Shown here: in pieces, positions 49,501 through 57,319 of the stretch | Layout of the letters: each line of letters begins with the position of its first letter | Position numbering within the stretch: position 1 is the stretch's first letter | NCBI GenBank assembly: GCA_949825045.1 | Contig: OX463814.1 | Coordinates: 33,374,383 to 33,438,382 of the forward strand | DNA from: Argyresthia goedartella | Taxonomy: Eukaryota > Arthropoda > Insecta > Lepidoptera > Argyresthiidae | Reading direction: 5' to 3' | DNA: 64,000 bases | Program-made: the position numbers and the translations under genes | Notes under the pieces: generated by a model | Told to the model about the DNA's origin: nothing | The model's input: only the letters and a program-made list of their open reading frames with translations | The model's database searches: none

Positions 49501-51406
49501 TATTTCAATATCGACTCCCGCTCTGTCGGACTTGACCCTTTGTCCAGGTAAATAGCTATATCAAATATTTAATATATGTAAAACCCTATCATACTTTATT
49601 TTGTTAAACACGAAATATTTATCTACATTGTAATATTGTATTATTTTTTCTAGGTATCCAAGCAACGGAGATGTTTCTATTGTCGCAGGAGATTTCGTAA
49701 TGGAGTCGTGGTTCTACTTTTTGATTGGAGCTATTGTTCTATTCAAAATCATTGTAATCGCTGCAATTATCTACGTCAGGAAACACAATATATTCGCGAA
49801 AAAGTCCGCTCTCCCGAATATTTATGGTAAGTAACTAAACATTACAATGGCTGCGACTGTCTTGTGCAAAAGGTCCTAAAGCAGCGCATCAGCATAATTA
49901 CCTTCAGTTACGCAACTCGAAAATAAACAGTTATTCAGCTTATCTCGAGACGCTTACATTTTTTCCTGGAATCAGCATCAGAATTTCAAAATTAAAAACA
50001 TTCCTCGGGTGTGTTGGGGTGGTGAGGGTGCCGCGCCTAGCGTTTGTTTGATAGAGGCTCCGTGAAGCCGGGGAGAGGGAGGGCGCTAGATTACTTTCAA
50101 GTTGAAAGGTAGCGAGCCCTCGTGAGCGTAGGATCTCTTTCACTTTACATTCGCGTTCGGGGCACAAAGGAATGATACAAATCCGAGAAATAAAGACCGA
50201 GGAAATGTAAATATTTTCTATTTGGTTCCTCCGGGCGATTTGTTTTGTTGGCTCAACCAGTTGCCTTTTGCGACAAATCCAGTTTTATTTACCGAAAACA
50301 AATATTTGTTCCAAAGTGGGAAAATATCCGACGAATTATCTGTTACAGATTCTAACGGCACGAGTTTGGTAACACAGATGAACATAAAAGCAGCTGTGTC
50401 ACTCTCGCATCCACTTAGCAGTTGTTACAACAAGAACACGGTAACAAAAACGGAGTCATTACTCTGGATGGAGAACCAGCCGGGATTGTGTATGACCAAC
50501 CAGACGAATCAGAGCAAAGAAAAAGCTAATTCCGAATACGACAAAGTTGCTCACCCATTACCGGAGTACGCTGAAGTAACGTCAGCCAGAGTAAACGGAA
50601 ATGAATGGAATACAAGCAAAACTGCCACATCGCCCGCTGCTTACGCTTCTGTCACTTTGGTCGCAAATACAAGACAATGCGTCAGCTCTTTGGTAAGTTA
50701 CTTATACAGTTTAAAACGGAATCACCTATGCAGGCTTACATACAAAATTTGGTCCAGATTCCGTGTTTTTATATCATATAAATAATTTTATCGAAGAGCC
50801 ATCTTATAATATATCGTTCAACTTTCTAATTTATTGCAGGGTTGGTTCCCTCCGAATGGTAAAAACGTCGATAACTACGAAAAGCGCTACGTGATGGACG
50901 AAGAGCTCTACCCGGCCAACAACGGCGGGTACTACAATAGAAACGTGTACAGTGAAAAGTATTTACAAGGACATCCAAACGTCATGAAATTCTATGACTT
51001 ACCGTCACTCGAGAAAACACATAAGGCCCAATTGCGGTACAATAGTGCGGACTGTCAAAGATCGGGAGACAAAAATAAGACTGAAAAACAAAATCTTATC
51101 GCAAGAACTTACGGTGTGAATTCTCGTAAGAACTCCGATCCGGATGCCACGTATCGAGCGTTCGGTGAAGATGAGACCGATGAGGAGAATTATGCAGAAG
51201 AATGTGGTTATGATGAGCTTCAAGCAGTCCAGAAGCAAAGGCCACAGCATCAGTACGAAAGGCCTAGCTTTGATAATGATAGTCCTAGGACGTTAGGACG
51301 TCTTACGTCATTCAGAAACGGTCAGGCGTCGGTGTTGTCGCAGTCACTCGCGCCTACGCACCCCCCTCCGCCTCCTCACCCCCGCGCTGACTCCATCACC
51401 CGGTAG
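37534..51406 (+). CDS. robo2: Roundabout-family axon guidance receptor, Robo2/3 type (ten coding exons)
   Basis: Joining 37534-37585, 43890-44216, 44342-44495, 46974-47104, 47289-47561, 47810-49126, 49214-49547, 49654-49826, 50349-50692 and 50840-51406 gives 3,672 nt in one frame: 1,223 residues and a TAG. Robo proteins bind Slit through their N-terminal Ig domains and signal repulsion or lateral positioning at the growth-cone membrane. Seen: signal peptide 1-18; Ig1 35-126 (C55-C107), Ig2 127-221 (C151-C202), Ig3 222-312 (C245-C294), Ig4 313-412 (C336-C394), Ig5 417-508 (C441-C489); FN3 at about 526-635, 655-751 and 752-855; membrane span about 882-904 with Lys894 inside; tail with YAEV (Tyr994) and YASV (Tyr1019). 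REEFRLEP, RRTAGGGNMPLGRV and YEFFLVPFYKRFEGKPSNSR are Robo hallmarks. LPIKS and NPNINFYRA point to the insect Robo2/3 branch. The exon 9 start is the least certain junction. Confidence 0.93.
37860..38440 (-). mobile_element. degenerate LINE remnant (RNase H and C-terminal zinc-finger region)
   Basis: On the minus strand, broken frames read GECLAISTALNCI (RNase H-like helix, about 38,405-38,355). Further on is LNRLITGHGRTCQYMHRSG, followed by D.C....SSEHGTH. The second block matches the TGHG...YL.R...C.C...H segment at the C-terminus of R1/I-type LINEs. Several stops and shifts make it dead. It sits antisense in robo2 intron 1. Confidence 0.6.
42005..42300 (+). repeat. dispersed repeat, family C-related
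   Basis: An (ATA)n run at 42,010-42,028 is followed by GTAGCCAATTAATGTCCCCACC and a body matching 9010-9210 in inverted orientation (GCTGGCTCAGTGCG, CCAACCCGACTGTCA, AGCTTTACGACTACTACCAC). An open frame across it is repeat sequence and has a related counterpart at the other copy. It is not annotated as a gene. Confidence 0.7.
43445..43637 (-). mobile_element. LINE reverse transcriptase fragment
   Basis: One uninterrupted minus-strand frame reads FNNRLSVSF, then AKAGLPQGCCLSPLLFYYVY before a stop. GLPQG.CLSPLLF is the conserved RT finger/palm block of R1/I/Jockey-type LINEs. It lies about 250 bp before robo2 exon 2, antisense to the gene. Confidence 0.75.
43890..44216 (+). CDS. robo2: robo2 coding exon 2: Ig1
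   Basis: Acceptor TTTTTCGCAG and donor GTAAGT. It encodes residues 18-126, the Slit-contacting first Ig domain: APYIIEQPLDVTV, TLNCRAGG, WYKGG, then DAGVYWCEATNPYG. Phase 1 at both ends. Confidence 0.95.
44342..44495 (+). CDS. robo2: robo2 coding exon 3: first part of Ig2
   Basis: Residues 127-177, starting VIREEFRLEPVS and carrying the first Ig2 cysteine in ILECSPPRGSPEP. Donor GTAACG, phase 2: the intron splits Ig2. Confidence 0.93.
44645..44790 (+). repeat. SINE family A2, 3' part, with (TTA)n tail
   Basis: It lacks the tRNA head. GTCATGGTTGTTTATCTA, GTCTAGTACCCAAGATACAG and TAGTGTCCAAGGTATTA match the copy at 55,711. It ends in ATT repeats (about 44,770-44,791). It sits in robo2 intron 3, sense orientation. 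Confidence 0.8.
44836..45310 (+). repeat. dispersed repeat R copy in intron 3
   Basis: Shared landmarks with the 0.5, 2.2 and 10.1 kb copies: GTGACGTCCCGCAC, GTTTATCG, GAAAATTGTTACATTGAAAA, AATGAATATCCAG, AAAATGGCCATTAAAC. Confidence 0.6.
45373..45737 (+). repeat. composite family G repeat with embedded 140-bp block
   Basis: Starts near AGGACCCTATGTCCGTCTGTC and ends ACGGAACCCTTCGTGCGCGA. The embedded block at about 45,537-45,676 sits after CATACAACAATT, the same site as in the 14.2 kb copy. Confidence 0.78.
46974..47104 (+). CDS. robo2: robo2 coding exon 4: second part of Ig2
   Basis: Residues 178-221, including VDGGSLVIQDARQSDAGNY, the second Ig2 cysteine (C202), then AGTRES. Acceptor TTTGTTTCAG, donor GTACGT. 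Confidence 0.93.
47289..47561 (+). CDS. robo2: robo2 coding exon 5: Ig3
   Basis: Residues 222-312: KPYLITGPEDVVAHTGGS, CRVGGDPLPDVLWRRTAGG, then DEGEYTCEADNSVGAV. A whole Ig domain in one exon with phase 1 at both ends. Confidence 0.95.
47810..49126 (+). CDS. robo2: robo2 coding exon 6: Ig4, Ig5, FN3-1 and FN3-2
   Basis: A 1,317-nt exon encoding residues 313-751. Ig4 runs through NNTGNTIVCSAVNFAG. The RPPPIITHGP linker leads to Ig5 (SDSGTYTCVASSPHGK). FN3-1 (PGAPTKCHVYN...ENSHGLSGPSPISDP) and FN3-2 (VELIEATPIDAKTIKLMWE...FFLVPFYKRF) follow. Four domains in one exon contrasts with Ig2, which is split. Confidence 0.95.
49214..49547 (+). CDS. robo2: robo2 coding exon 7: FN3-3
   Basis: Residues 752-862: VPDGPPTNIEMF, HLKWSPPDGD, GLITGYNVLVNW, then SGVSYSVQIAAETVVGLGP. 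It ends in the SRSVGLDPLS juxtamembrane linker. Donor GTAAAT, phase 2. Confidence 0.95.
49654..49826 (+). CDS. robo2: robo2 coding exon 8: transmembrane segment
   Basis: Residues 863-920. Hydrophobic span FYFLIGAIVLFKIIVIAAII carries one lysine (K894) near its centre, followed by basic stop-transfer residues VRKHNIFAKK. Donor GTAAGT, phase 1. Confidence 0.93.
49998..50165. other. GC-rich block in robo2 intron 8
   Basis: Unusually GC-rich for this window. It contains a CTTTCAAGTTGAAAG hairpin at about 50,093-50,107. The receptor frame is closed by TAG at 50,129-50,131, so it is not simply an extension of exon 9. No function assigned. Confidence 0.3.
50349..50692 (+). CDS. robo2: robo2 coding exon 9: cytoplasmic tail with tyrosine motifs
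   Basis: Acceptor TTATCTGTTACAG restores phase 1 (DSNGTSLV). An upstream alternative (AAATCCAG before 50,286) would also keep frame and add residues, so this start is probable, not certain. Residues 921-1035 include ESLLWMEN, which resembles the ESLWIDH block of Drosophila Robo1, then PEYAEVTSA (Tyr994, CC0-like) and AAYASVTLV (Tyr1019, CC1-like). Donor GTAAGT, phase 0. Confidence 0.82.
50840..51406 (+). CDS. robo2: robo2 coding exon 10: C-terminal tail
   Basis: Acceptor AATTTATTGCAG. Residues 1036-1223, acidic in the middle (GEDETDEENYAEE). It ends with a five-proline run (1210-1214) ten residues from the TAG. No LPPPP Enabled-binding motif (CC2) is seen. Confidence 0.92.
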   Translation, partial: GWFPPNGKNVDNYEKRYVMDEELYPANNGGYYNRNVYSEKYLQGHPNVMKFYDLPSLEKTHKAQLRYNSADCQRSGDKNKTEKQNLIARTYGVNSRKNSDPDATYRAFGEDETDEENYAEECGYDELQAVQKQRPQHQYERPSFDNDSPRTLGRLTSFRNGQASVLSQSLAPTHPPPPPHPRADSITR

Positions 51407-52215
51407 TATTGCGCCCTGCCGACATTCGGCGACTTGTGCCAAACTGATGTGTAGTGTAATAGTGTTAAGTGTTTGAAAACGATCGCAGTGTCTTCCTAGT
51501 GTTGCACAGTTTTGAACAAGACATGATAAGAAAAACGATGTATTTTTTGTAAGTGTTTGGTTTTGATTGACTTTTTACGCAGCCTACTGGAAACTGACGG
51601 TCTAATTGGACTCGTATCTTGTTTCGGTTCTAATAAGCACTATTTTTATGTGTCCTTGTTATCTGACAAAGTGTACATATAGTGTAAAATACTATGAACA
51701 TTTGAACTGAAAATTAACTAAACGAAAATGTTTGTCACAACTGTAAATTAACTGGTAATATTTAGGAATATCAGATATTTACAATTCTAATAAATGTTGG
51801 TTATTTTGTTATTGGAATTGATAATATTCAATTATGTCCATCTGAATATCAGTTAACGAATTTGTAACCTAATATCACTAGACTAAGACTTAATACTATC
51901 AAAACAAATTAACGCTTGGCAATAATTTGATATAACTTTTCTAATTAGGAATCTAATAATGTACATACTACAATAAACAAGTAGGTATAAGTTTAACTTT
52001 ATATTAAAAACTACTTAAGTTGGAACCTTGAACAAAAACCTTTTAGTATGTTGTTTGAGTAGCCATATATTTATTTCAATTTAGAAATTATTCCTATAGC
52101 AAATACTTACATCTTGATTTATTTAGGAGAGAATTTTATTTCACGTGCCATAAAAGTAGTATAAAACTTACTATAGCAATTGTAACGTCGGAGTTGTGAA
52201 AATAATTCAAATAAA
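51407..52215 (+). other. robo2 3' UTR (end uncertain)
   Basis: AT-rich sequence after the stop. AATAAA hexamers occur at 51,789-51,794, 51,972-51,977 and 52,210-52,215. Which is used cannot be told from sequence, and the UTR could extend further. Confidence 0.5.
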
Positions 52216-52625
52216 CAAAATGTTATAATCTACGTAAGATAATGTGATCGATATTAAAGTTAAAGTATAGCCACTTGTTACTCTATGACAGTTTAGCACA
52301 CTTAACTATTGCATATCATCTTTATTTTAGATGCCAAATTAAGTTGGAATGTTATAATTCGCTGATAAAGTTAAAATGTAGGTAGTGCTTATCTAGACTT
52401 GACGGGCGCACTACTGTGCTCCAGATAAGAATCACAATTTGAAGTATGGTTTTGATGATGCTTATCGGTTTTTGGTAACCACTTTTAATAATACCTCATC
52501 ATCCTAAGGTGAAGCCATTCTTAGAAGTAGCATTTAACATCTTTTAACAGTAGAGACAGAGCTTAAACTCAAATCTGTGTGTGTTTTCTCAAACTATTTT
52601 TTTTTTAAATAAAGGCACAGGCAAT

Positions 52626-52813
52626 TTAATCGCGCATCAAAAATACTGCTTTGCACAGCAAAAAATTATCAGCAAAAACACTTTTTATATTTTAAATATT
52701 ATATGTTTATGTTTTAAGTAATTTTTGTTGTTCAACCTAACAAGAAGAATAAATTTACCCTTCACCTAAGCTACTGCAGCATTTTGCCCTGGTATTTTTG
52801 ATGTGCAGTTTAA
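52626..52813. repeat. TTAA-flanked foldback (MITE-like) element
   Basis: Left end TTAATCGCGCATCAAAAATAC (52,626-52,646, 21 nt) is an inverted match, with one gap and two mismatches, to the right end at 52,792-52,813. TTAA at both edges fits a TTAA target site, as piggyBac-type elements use. No transposase. Related sequence lies at 32,890. Confidence 0.65.
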
Positions 52814-52829
52814 TATTTCTCTTAAATAT

Positions 52830-54025
52830 TGAATGTAGGCACATTAGTGGCCAATCCCAGAAAATTCTTACATATTTGTAATTGTATACAAAAATCGAAA
52901 AAAAATTTGAATTGTCAACAGAATCTGTGTTCTTTTTTTTTAATTTCTATTAGTTTTATAGAATTATATGTAATTACAATTATGTAGAGTTTTGTGAGAT
53001 GGCTACAGAGAGGCATAAATGTCATGCTGTCACTGTAAAGACCGTCTCTCGTTGAGGAAATGACTTTATTTTAGAAGCAGCCTGTGCATTCGACCGGAAT
53101 GTAATGGAAACACATATACTACGCGACCAACTTAACTTGGCACCTGCGAGGAGTGCGTTTCCCTCTCTGACTCGCTCGCTCTCACCTGACGCCTCAGCAG
53201 GACAGTGAGGGATGGGATGATGTCATCAGGATCGTGGTGCCAAAGTTTACTTTGGCTTGTACAACATCTTTAAATTACCCAAAGAACTTCAAGTTATTAA
53301 GAATCACCTGCACATCTGATCATGATAACATTTCAGCCTTAACATAAGCATTAGGAAACTATAATTTTGTAAATATGTAAAGTCATCTTTTGTACTAGCT
53401 ACTATTTGAATTATGTTCTACTTTTTATGCCTGCTTTGATACTAGTCAATCAAATATGTAAAAGAGCTGATATGGAAACCTTACTGACTGACGAGTGCTC
53501 TATTATAACTATTAAAAATGTATCACCTGTCATTGGAAAGAAATGCTTTAGTTTCGATGTTCATAATATTGATAATTTTCTTTCCAATATAAAGAAGTAA
53601 AAAGTAAAAATTGTCTTAATTAATTCGAGCGGCCCCGCATGTTTGTAGATCAAAAAGTATTTTTTGTATTAAAATGCCTACGCCTAAGCTTGAATATTAC
53701 AAAATGTGTAAGCAACTCTTTCATTATCCCGTGGTTCACTCTTTAAGGTTCCCATATAAATATAATTATAACAAACATATTATTTTGACCAAATGTTATT
53801 CTTGAAACAAATGGGCATAATCCCTGAGATGATGATGATTCTGATTTTGTATTGGTCTTTGGATACCTATTTTTAATGAAAATAAACTACTATAATTTAT
53901 AACAATGCATTTTCATAATTATGATACCCTGGCGGTAAAAATGTTTGTGTACATAGCAACGGTAAAAAACTGATATCTTCATTGATAAAATAATACTATT
54001 TCTTAGGTAAAATGGAAGGAATAAC
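52830..54025. other. spacer, no gene seen
   Basis: Possibly part of a long 3' UTR at its start. The 53,242-53,270 stretch (GTGCCAAAGTTTACTTTGGC) is a short hairpin. No gene supported. Confidence 0.35.
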
Positions 54026-54029
54026 ATGA

Positions 54030-54690
54030 ACACTTCGAACTTAATAGTAGTTTATGTACAGTTACATACACTAGTTTATCTACACACATATCATAAGCTC
54101 TCTTTGATGTGTTCAGGAACCGCATGTTTGACCGGCATTGTGGTTCTGCAATTGTTTAGCTTGTTCTCTAATACCAACTTCACGCAGACGGGGCGTAGGC
54201 GTTCGAAATTTGAATGTCAGTACCAACTTCACAGACAAACTAAGAACGGCACGCGGGTGGGCGTCGGCGTTCGAAATTTGAATGTCATTATATGTAGAAA
54301 AACTACACATAATGACCATTATGTGTAGTTTTCCAGAAACGAAACGAGTTTTTACCAAGTAGTTTAACATAATGCTGATCGTAACGTGCGGTTTTTGAAC
54401 GCAGTAAAGAGGGTTTATGATACGTGTGTAGATAATAGTAGTTTATGTTACGTGGCTGATACGTAATGCCAAATTATGTACAGCTACCTACTTTATCTAC
54501 ACACATATCATAAGCTCTCTATGACGTGTTCAGGAACCGCATGTTCGACCGGCATTGTGGCATAAATTATTGCTCTGCACTTGTTTAGCTTCTACAGGAG
54601 TACAAACTTCACAGACAAACTAGGGGCAGGCGGCGGGGCGTTCGAAATTTGAATGTCATAATATGTCGAAATATTGATACATTATGGTCA
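54030..54690 (+). repeat. inverted-repeat element cluster (family M), two units
   Basis: Unit 1 (54,075-54,434) opens TTTATCTACACACATATCAT and closes with the inverted GTTTATGATACGTGTGTAGAT. Unit 2 starts at 54,492 and is truncated at about 54,690. Units share CAGGAACCGCATGTT.GACCGG and GGCGTTCGAAATTTGAATGT. A palindrome with 16-bp arms and an AC centre sits at 54,299-54,332. Confidence 0.8.
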
Positions 54691-54706
54691 TGATATAAGT
54701 ACACCA

Positions 54707-54835
54707 CCGTACAATGGTGTGTGGTTAATAGTTTGGATTTTACATTGCAAAATGTTCACAAGGTTTCTGGTGCACCTAGTTTCATATTCCAAGTACGCAA
54801 CCAGGTGCATTTATAAGTTTGTATATGGTTTACAG
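54707..54835 (-). repeat. solo copy of the 140-bp block found inside family G composites
   Basis: The reverse complement carries CAAACTTATAAATGCACCTGG, AACATTTTGCAATGTAAAAT and CCAAACTATTAACC. It matches the block embedded at 14.4 and 45.5 kb, here outside a family G repeat. Confidence 0.7.
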
Positions 54836-54939
54836 ATAAATTAAAAACCTTGGTAATTCTGGGTAGGTTTTCCTTTAATCTTTGGCTAAAGTTCTATATT
54901 CTGTACATTTTTCATAATTTTAGTCTTTTTCAGATAAGG

Positions 54940-55385
54940 GGGGGAGGGGATGGTAATTTTATGGTTTCGTATCCAAAAGGTAAAATGAAACCCTATTTCT
55001 AAGACTCCCCTGTCCGTCCGTCTGTCTGTCTGTCTATCACCAGGCTCTATCTCATGAACCGTGAAAGTAAGACAGCTGAAATTTTCATAAATAATAATAA
55101 CTACAAACACAAAAAAAAAACAGAATAAAATGGAATTTTTAAGTGGGCTTCCACACAAAAAGCGGTTTTTTTTTGTTCGTTATTGCTAGCAATTGATAGC
55201 GGCAATAGGTAAACGCTTGAATTATTCAAAGAATATTGAGAACTATTATGCACTTAAAAAATAACAATTAAATTAAAATAAAATTAATATTTACGGGGGA
55301 CTCCCATACAACAATCGTGATTTTTTGGAGTTTTTAAGGTACGAAACCCGTCGTGCGCGAGTCCGACTCGCACTATATCGTTTTT
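54940..55385 (+). repeat. family G repeat, near full length without the embedded block
   Basis: Starts around TATCCAAAAGGTAAAATGAA, with the CCGTCCGTCTGTCTGTCTG run, then ATCTCATGAACCGTGAAAG. It ends ACGAAACCCGTCGTGCGCGA. A second short stretch after 55,150 may be a separate partial insertion. Confidence 0.75.
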
Positions 55386-55710
55386 TTGCACATTTTGATC
55401 ATAACTTCTGCAGTTAAAAAAACTAAAATAAAAAAATATATATTTTCAAAAGTTTATTTATTTATTTACATTAATAATTATTTGTGGCAATACAGAAAAT
55501 TCCAAATCGATTTATAAAGAGCCCTTTTCCAAGATACCCTCCTACATGACTTATTTTATAACGGTGCATATTTTTTTTTCGTTTTGCCATTTAAGCCCCC
55601 CTCTTATATACCGTTTGCTGGAATAATTCTCCTTTTAGAGATAAGCTCGCTTTCGTACATTTTTTCTGTTAATGTTGTGCAATAAAGTATCACATTAAAT
55701 AGATAGATAG

Positions 55711-55965
55711 AGACGACCCGAATGGCCGAGTCGGCAGTGACCCTGCCTACGAACCCAAGGGTCCCGGGTTCGAGTCCCGGTGGGGGCAAATATTTGTTTG
55801 ATGAGAACGGATGTTTGTACCCTAGTCATGGTTGTTTATCTATATAAGTATAATATTTATCTACATAAGTATGTGTATCGTTGTCTAGTACCCAAGATAC
55901 AGGGAATCCTAGTTTGGGGCTAGATCATGTGTGTAAAATAGTGTCCAAGGTATTATAGATAAGTG
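55711..55965 (+). repeat. tRNA-derived SINE, family A2, best-preserved copy
   Basis: The A box region GGCCGAGTCGGCAGTG and B box GGGTTCGAGTCCC are well kept, and tRNA-like folding is plausible. The body ends TAGTGTCCAAGGTATTATAG. It is not called as a tRNA gene because body-matching copies lie at 2925, 11,448 and 44,645. Confidence 0.85.
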
Positions 55966-56368
55966 TTTTAACATTCTTGACACGCAACTCTTTGTGCTCG
56001 CGTATTACTTGGCCATTTTCAGACAGCTCCACGTGGGGAAAGCCGCAGGCAACGGCTAGTATTTAAATGAAACACAGCACAGCCCTGAGTTATTTAATTA
56101 CTAGAACAATTGAACTCCCACATATAGAAAGTGTCAAACAACAGCGGATTTTTCAACAATAGTAAAATGAACCCGCGGAAACAATACAATATAAATACGA
56201 TTGCGGACAAAGCCCTGCCCGGGGCAGTATACAATAACTGCACATTTTCAATTTACTCGCAATTCAACGCGAAATCTCGGCTCGACATTCATCGTAAGTA
56301 TGTTATTGGGGGGGTATTTAGCTCTTTACTGCGGTCCGGCCTTGTCTGTAGCAGCCAGATAACCGAGA

Positions 56369-56420
56369 ACACCACCTACATATACCAAGTATACCTATAC
56401 TTGGTATATGTAGGTGGTGT
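56369..56420. repeat. perfect 25-bp palindrome, 2-nt centre
   Basis: Arms 56,369-56,393 and 56,396-56,420 are exact reverse complements around CC. No mismatch in 25 positions. Confidence 0.97.
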
Positions 56421-57268
56421 AGAGTAGAGCTATTTGCGCTTGCTTTGTTCTGCTAAACGTAGGGTAATGACCGATTTTCCCTTCGCAAATCAAATTGGGC
56501 TGTCATTGTTGGATTAATCGAATAAGCTCCACGTGGGTGAGGCAGATAGACATATTAAAACGAATTTTCTGAGCGCAATTTATGGATGAACTTTTTTATG
56601 CACACGCGTATAATACTAGTTTTTCTCGTCTCAGTTTTGCATGAGGCTTTTTTTAGCTGATGCCGCGTGCCATCGCCTCGGGTATCGTTTTAATTTTCCG
56701 CCCGAGCTCGCGAATTTTACACGATATGAAAGAACCATCTATTTTAATGAGAAGTAAAAGTTAACTGAACAACGCGGCCTGGAAAAATTGGTTTATACAA
56801 TTGTGTATGTGTGACAAAGTATGTGTATTTAACAATTATCAGTAGTATTTTGAAAGATCGTATTTTAAAATTAAGAATGCAACTCAGTTTGTCTAAACTA
56901 GGAGCTATTAAAGTCACTGCTGACAAGTCAAATAAAAGCAGCATTAACAACAATACTGCAGTTGAAGTTTATTTTACTGGTAAATATAAGCTTGGGGTTA
57001 TGATAATGTCAGCAGTCAATTCACAAAGCGTTATGGAGACTTTTAGAACAAAGCTTTTCCTAGAATGCAAGGGTTAATGTTAAGAATTAAGAATTGCGGG
57101 CCAGGCTGTCTTGATCCTGTAGTTAGAACTTTTATTTTGTTATTGTAGTTGGTTAGCTGTTTTGTTTAGTGCGAAACAAACCATCGGCATGCTATTTATT
57201 ATTCGTTATTCGTCAAACTTAGATGGCTGGACGCCTTCAATAGCTAAGATAGCCAGCCATTCATTCCA

Positions 57269-57318
57269 GGTCCATTGTAAAATGCAACATACACACATGT
57301 TGCAATTTGCAATGGACC
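57269..57318. repeat. 22-bp hairpin with 6-nt loop
   Basis: Arms 57,269-57,290 and 57,297-57,318 pair with two mismatches around ACACAC. The stem and loop are short for a canonical microRNA precursor, so no ncRNA is claimed. Confidence 0.7.
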
Positions 57319-57319
57319 G

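Noticed and set aside
50222..50348. Extending receptor exon 9 upstream to include this open stretch
   Set aside because: A TTATCTGTTACAG acceptor at 50,348 restores the frame and has the better splice context; the extension remains possible but less likely.
55711..55790. Possible functional tRNA gene
   Set aside because: The A and B boxes are good, but the downstream body is shared with other copies, so it is a SINE head.
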